The position numbers were made by a program, and so were the translations under genes. Below, in pieces: positions 62,160 through 64,000 of a stretch of 64,000 nt of DNA (its first letter is position 1; each line of letters opens with the position of its first letter). The stretch spans positions 46,272-110,271 of the forward strand of contig NZ_JAJFOW010000019.1 in NCBI RefSeq assembly GCF_020731285.1, given 5' to 3'. Below the pieces are notes generated by a model. That model did not search any database. It worked only from the letters and a program-made list of their open reading frames with translations, and was not told where the DNA came from. Source of the DNA: Cohnella baijiui (GTDB lineage: Bacteria; Bacillota; Bacilli; Paenibacillales; Paenibacillaceae).

Positions 62160-62417
62160 TTACCACCAACCGCCGAAGCCGTATCCCCAGCCGCCGCCGA
62201 AGCCCCAGAACGGAGTCGTGCCGATAGCCAGCACATCGAACAACACAAGCGGCAAAATCGCTTTGGTTTGCACTTTTTTGCCTTTCGGTTGCTGCAAAAC
62301 GAGGACGTTGCCGCGAATTTGCACGAGCTTCCCGCTCACTACCGAACCGTCCTTGCGCAAAGCGTAGACTTGGCGACCGACAAGCGGCTTCGCTTGCTTA
62401 TGAGTCACGCGAGACAT
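62160..62417 (-). CDS. 85-residue protein with Gly/Trp-rich tail
   Basis: The protein has an Sm-like segment (LVGRQVYALRKDGSVVSGKLVQIRGNVLVL) and a C-terminal tail WGFGGGWGYGFGGWW. GGGAG lies nine bases before the ATG at 62417. Similar small proteins occur as spore or surface components, but this is an impression. Confidence 0.6.
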   Translation of the reverse strand: MSRVTHKQAKPLVGRQVYALRKDGSVVSGKLVQIRGNVLVLQQPKGKKVQTKAILPLVLFDVLAIGTTPFWGFGGGWGYGFGGWW

Positions 62418-62659
62418 TCGCAACCACTCCCTTCACGTTTGTCCTCTACCATATGCCGCACATGGCTCCTTCGCCTGTACCCCTGTCTCGAGGCAATCAC
62501 GGATAGGGGTAGATGCGGGGGCGGCGGATGAAGTTGGGTATCATTTTGGCACCCTTCGGCGCTCCCAAAGGGATCGTCCCCAGTGCCGCTAGGATGGTGC
62601 GTGCTCCGTATGCTGGAAGAATGGCGGGTTCTCATGCTGCGACGATAGAGAGGCAGTCG

Positions 62660-62955
62660 TGCACGTCAGGTTGCGGAGGAGGCTTTTCGTGAACGAGGAA
62701 GGAATGAGGGGCGGCGTTTGGTTACGGTCCCGCAGTCAGCGAAGCGCTTCGCCAGGTTGGGGCGGAGGCTATTCGTGGACGAGCAGATCTTAAGGTGTGG
62801 CTTTCTGCCATGGTCCCGTAGTACGCGCAGCGTCTGCTTGGGTTGCGGAGGAGGCTTTATCGCGGACGAGGAAGGAATGAGTTTACGGCGTTCGGTCACG
62901 GTCCCGCAGTCAGCGAAGCGCTTCGCCAGGTTGCGGCGGAGGCTATTCGTGGACA
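62660..62955. repeat. tandem array, about 87-bp unit, 3 copies
   Basis: GGTCCCG starts at 62726, 62812 and 62900; the first and third copies are almost identical over CAGTCAGCGAAGCGCTTCGC and the following 35 bases. The middle copy is diverged. The gap 62418-63045 holds no gene I can support. Confidence 0.82.
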
Positions 62956-63045
62956 TTTCCCGCGCGTATCGTTGCCAAAAATCCCCTTCTGCGCTATCCT
63001 AGTAACTACAAATACAGCCAGCTCTATCGGCCGTGAAGCACACGC

Positions 63046-63083
63046 CGTTCTCCCGGACATCCGGGAGGATGGCGTTTTTATTT
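63046..63083 (+). terminator. terminator or attenuator upstream of the nuclease-like gene
   Basis: ACGCC ... TCCCGG ACAT CCGGGA ... GGCGT followed by TTTTTATTTT, ending 23 bases before the GTG at 63107. No gene on this strand precedes it, so a leader attenuator is possible. Confidence 0.65.
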
Positions 63084-63106
63084 TGCTGAGGAAGGGTGGA
63101 TGGGAA

Positions 63107-63793
63107 GTGACCCAAGCATTCGAAAGCGCCTACTCGCGCTTTATCGAGGAACAATGGAAGCGCAGCAAAGGCGAGCGCAGAAGAAGGCTGGAAAAGCACG
63201 GGCACGCGGAGAAAAAACTGCTGTCGGAGGTATGGTGGCCGGCGCTGGGTCACTTTGACGGATTGGTGGCGGAGTATGAGGTCAGGGATTTCAAAGACGG
63301 CTCGCGATTTCTCGACTACGCCGTCCGCCCGGACAGTCTGCGCATCAACCTGGAGACGGACGGATACGGTCCGCACTGCCGCGACTTAGACCGCCGCAAG
63401 TTTGCCGATCACCTCATGCGCCAGAACCACCTGCTGCTGGACGGCTGGCGGATGCTGCGCTTTTCGCACGACGACGTAGTGGAAAAGCCGCGTCAATGCC
63501 AGCAACTGCTGCTGCAGGCTCTGGGGACATGGGGGTACTCGGGCGGAAACCACTGTGCTGCCGTTGATTTAAATTCGGTTGAGCTGGCTATTATGCGTGC
63601 GGCTCGTAATCACTCAGGGCCGCTTTCCGCGCAGCAGGTTGCCGCCGACATTCAAATTCATCCCAAGACCGCGTCGCGCTATCTTCGCACGTTGATGGGA
63701 CGCGGACTCCTCGTTGCTTCGCGTCCGGATGCCGCCAGAATAACCGGCTATATGCTGAACCCGAAAGAGACAACTCGAAGCCGAATGTGGTAG
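63107..63793 (+). CDS. DUF559/Vsr-like nuclease domain fused to winged helix
   Basis: The 228-residue protein is read from GTG at 63107 after GGATGGGAA. Residues about 55-140 carry the PD-(D/E)XK pattern of DUF559: LDYAV, INLETDGYGPHCRDLDRRKFADHL, and WRMLRFSHDDV. The C-terminal part (VELAIMRAARN; AADIQIHPKTASRYLRTLMGRGLL) is a winged helix. It could be a DNA-binding nuclease or a regulator that kept the fold. Such fusions seem frequent in Paenibacillaceae, but I cannot confirm. Confidence 0.7.
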   Translation: MTQAFESAYSRFIEEQWKRSKGERRRRLEKHGHAEKKLLSEVWWPALGHFDGLVAEYEVRDFKDGSRFLDYAVRPDSLRINLETDGYGPHCRDLDRRKFADHLMRQNHLLLDGWRMLRFSHDDVVEKPRQCQQLLLQALGTWGYSGGNHCAAVDLNSVELAIMRAARNHSGPLSAQQVAADIQIHPKTASRYLRTLMGRGLLVASRPDAARITGYMLNPKETTRSRMW

Positions 63794-63807
63794 TTGGGCG
63801 GCCGGGC

Positions 63808-63960
63808 GAATAAGGTACAATTTGTTACTTATTTGGCGTGACGTTCGGTACGGTGTGCGAATAAGGAGTAATTTGTTACCTATTTGGCGAGACACTCGGT
63901 GGGGGGCTCGAATAAGGAACAATTTGTTACCTATTTGGCGAGACATGCAGATAGACTAGA
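63808..63960. repeat. tandem array, 51-bp unit, 3 copies
   Basis: GAATAAGG starts at 63808, 63859 and 63910, exactly 51 bases apart. The core GAATAAGGAACAATTTGTTA is near-palindromic with CCTATTTGGC after it. It resembles the array at 42108. Nothing else is seen to base 64000. Confidence 0.9.
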
Positions 63961-64000
63961 AAGTGGACACACCGTAGTAGCGACCTGTTACAATAAATCC

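Overview
The window is high-GC Firmicute DNA, most likely from a Paenibacillaceae member (Cohnella or Paenibacillus-like). This rests on strong AGGAGG-type ribosome sites, a T-box leader, a ydaO-type c-di-AMP riboswitch, SigI/RsgI, a fadF-N-A-E cluster with a classical FadR operator, and many short intergenic repeat arrays. The genus call is an inference. There are no rRNA or tRNA genes, phage, transposons or CRISPR arrays that I can support.

Layout. 1-3,070: end of a 6-phospho-3-hexuloisomerase gene, an MFS/lipoprotein pair and a nitroreductase. 3,180-6,530: a redox block (trxB-peroxiredoxin, an unusual response regulator and a Fur/PerR-family repressor). 6,790-8,860: a molybdopterin oxidoreductase. 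9,000-17,220: the Kdp potassium uptake locus, led by two tandem c-di-AMP aptamers and containing kdpFABC, two unannotated-size membrane peptides and a KdpD-like protein made of two KdpD modules with no kinase. 17,600-19,670: a repeat protein and a divergent HxlR/NmrA pair. 20,270-32,720: the fatty-acid beta-oxidation regulon (fadF-fadN-fadA-fadE-lcfA-thioesterase on the minus strand, fadR-etfB-etfA on the plus strand, with one FadR operator between). 33,120-39,220: sulfite-oxidase-like enzyme, MFS, PAS histidine kinase, rsgI and sigI. 39,500-41,900: a second peroxiredoxin and leuB. 42,450-48,860: molybdenum cofactor genes (mobB, mobA, moeA), then DUF2294, fdhD and a formate-dehydrogenase-like enzyme. 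50,420-57,180: ilvB-ilvN-ilvC-leuA plus an aminotransferase behind a T-box. 57,290-62,420: small accessory genes and a two-component system. 63,100-63,790: a nuclease-like/winged-helix fusion.

How the parts connect. Three promoters (trxB-prx, the Fur/PerR gene itself and the second prx) carry a similar 7-1-7 operator, which points to a local peroxide or iron regulon. The kdp transcript appears to be read through two aptamers before a single terminator, so potassium uptake should fall when c-di-AMP is high. Three molybdoenzymes (YoaE-like, YuiH-like, FdhF-like) share the window with the cofactor genes they need. Five arrays of tandem intergenic repeats, four of them with a 51-52 bp period, and a two-copy 100-bp element are the main structures not explained by genes.
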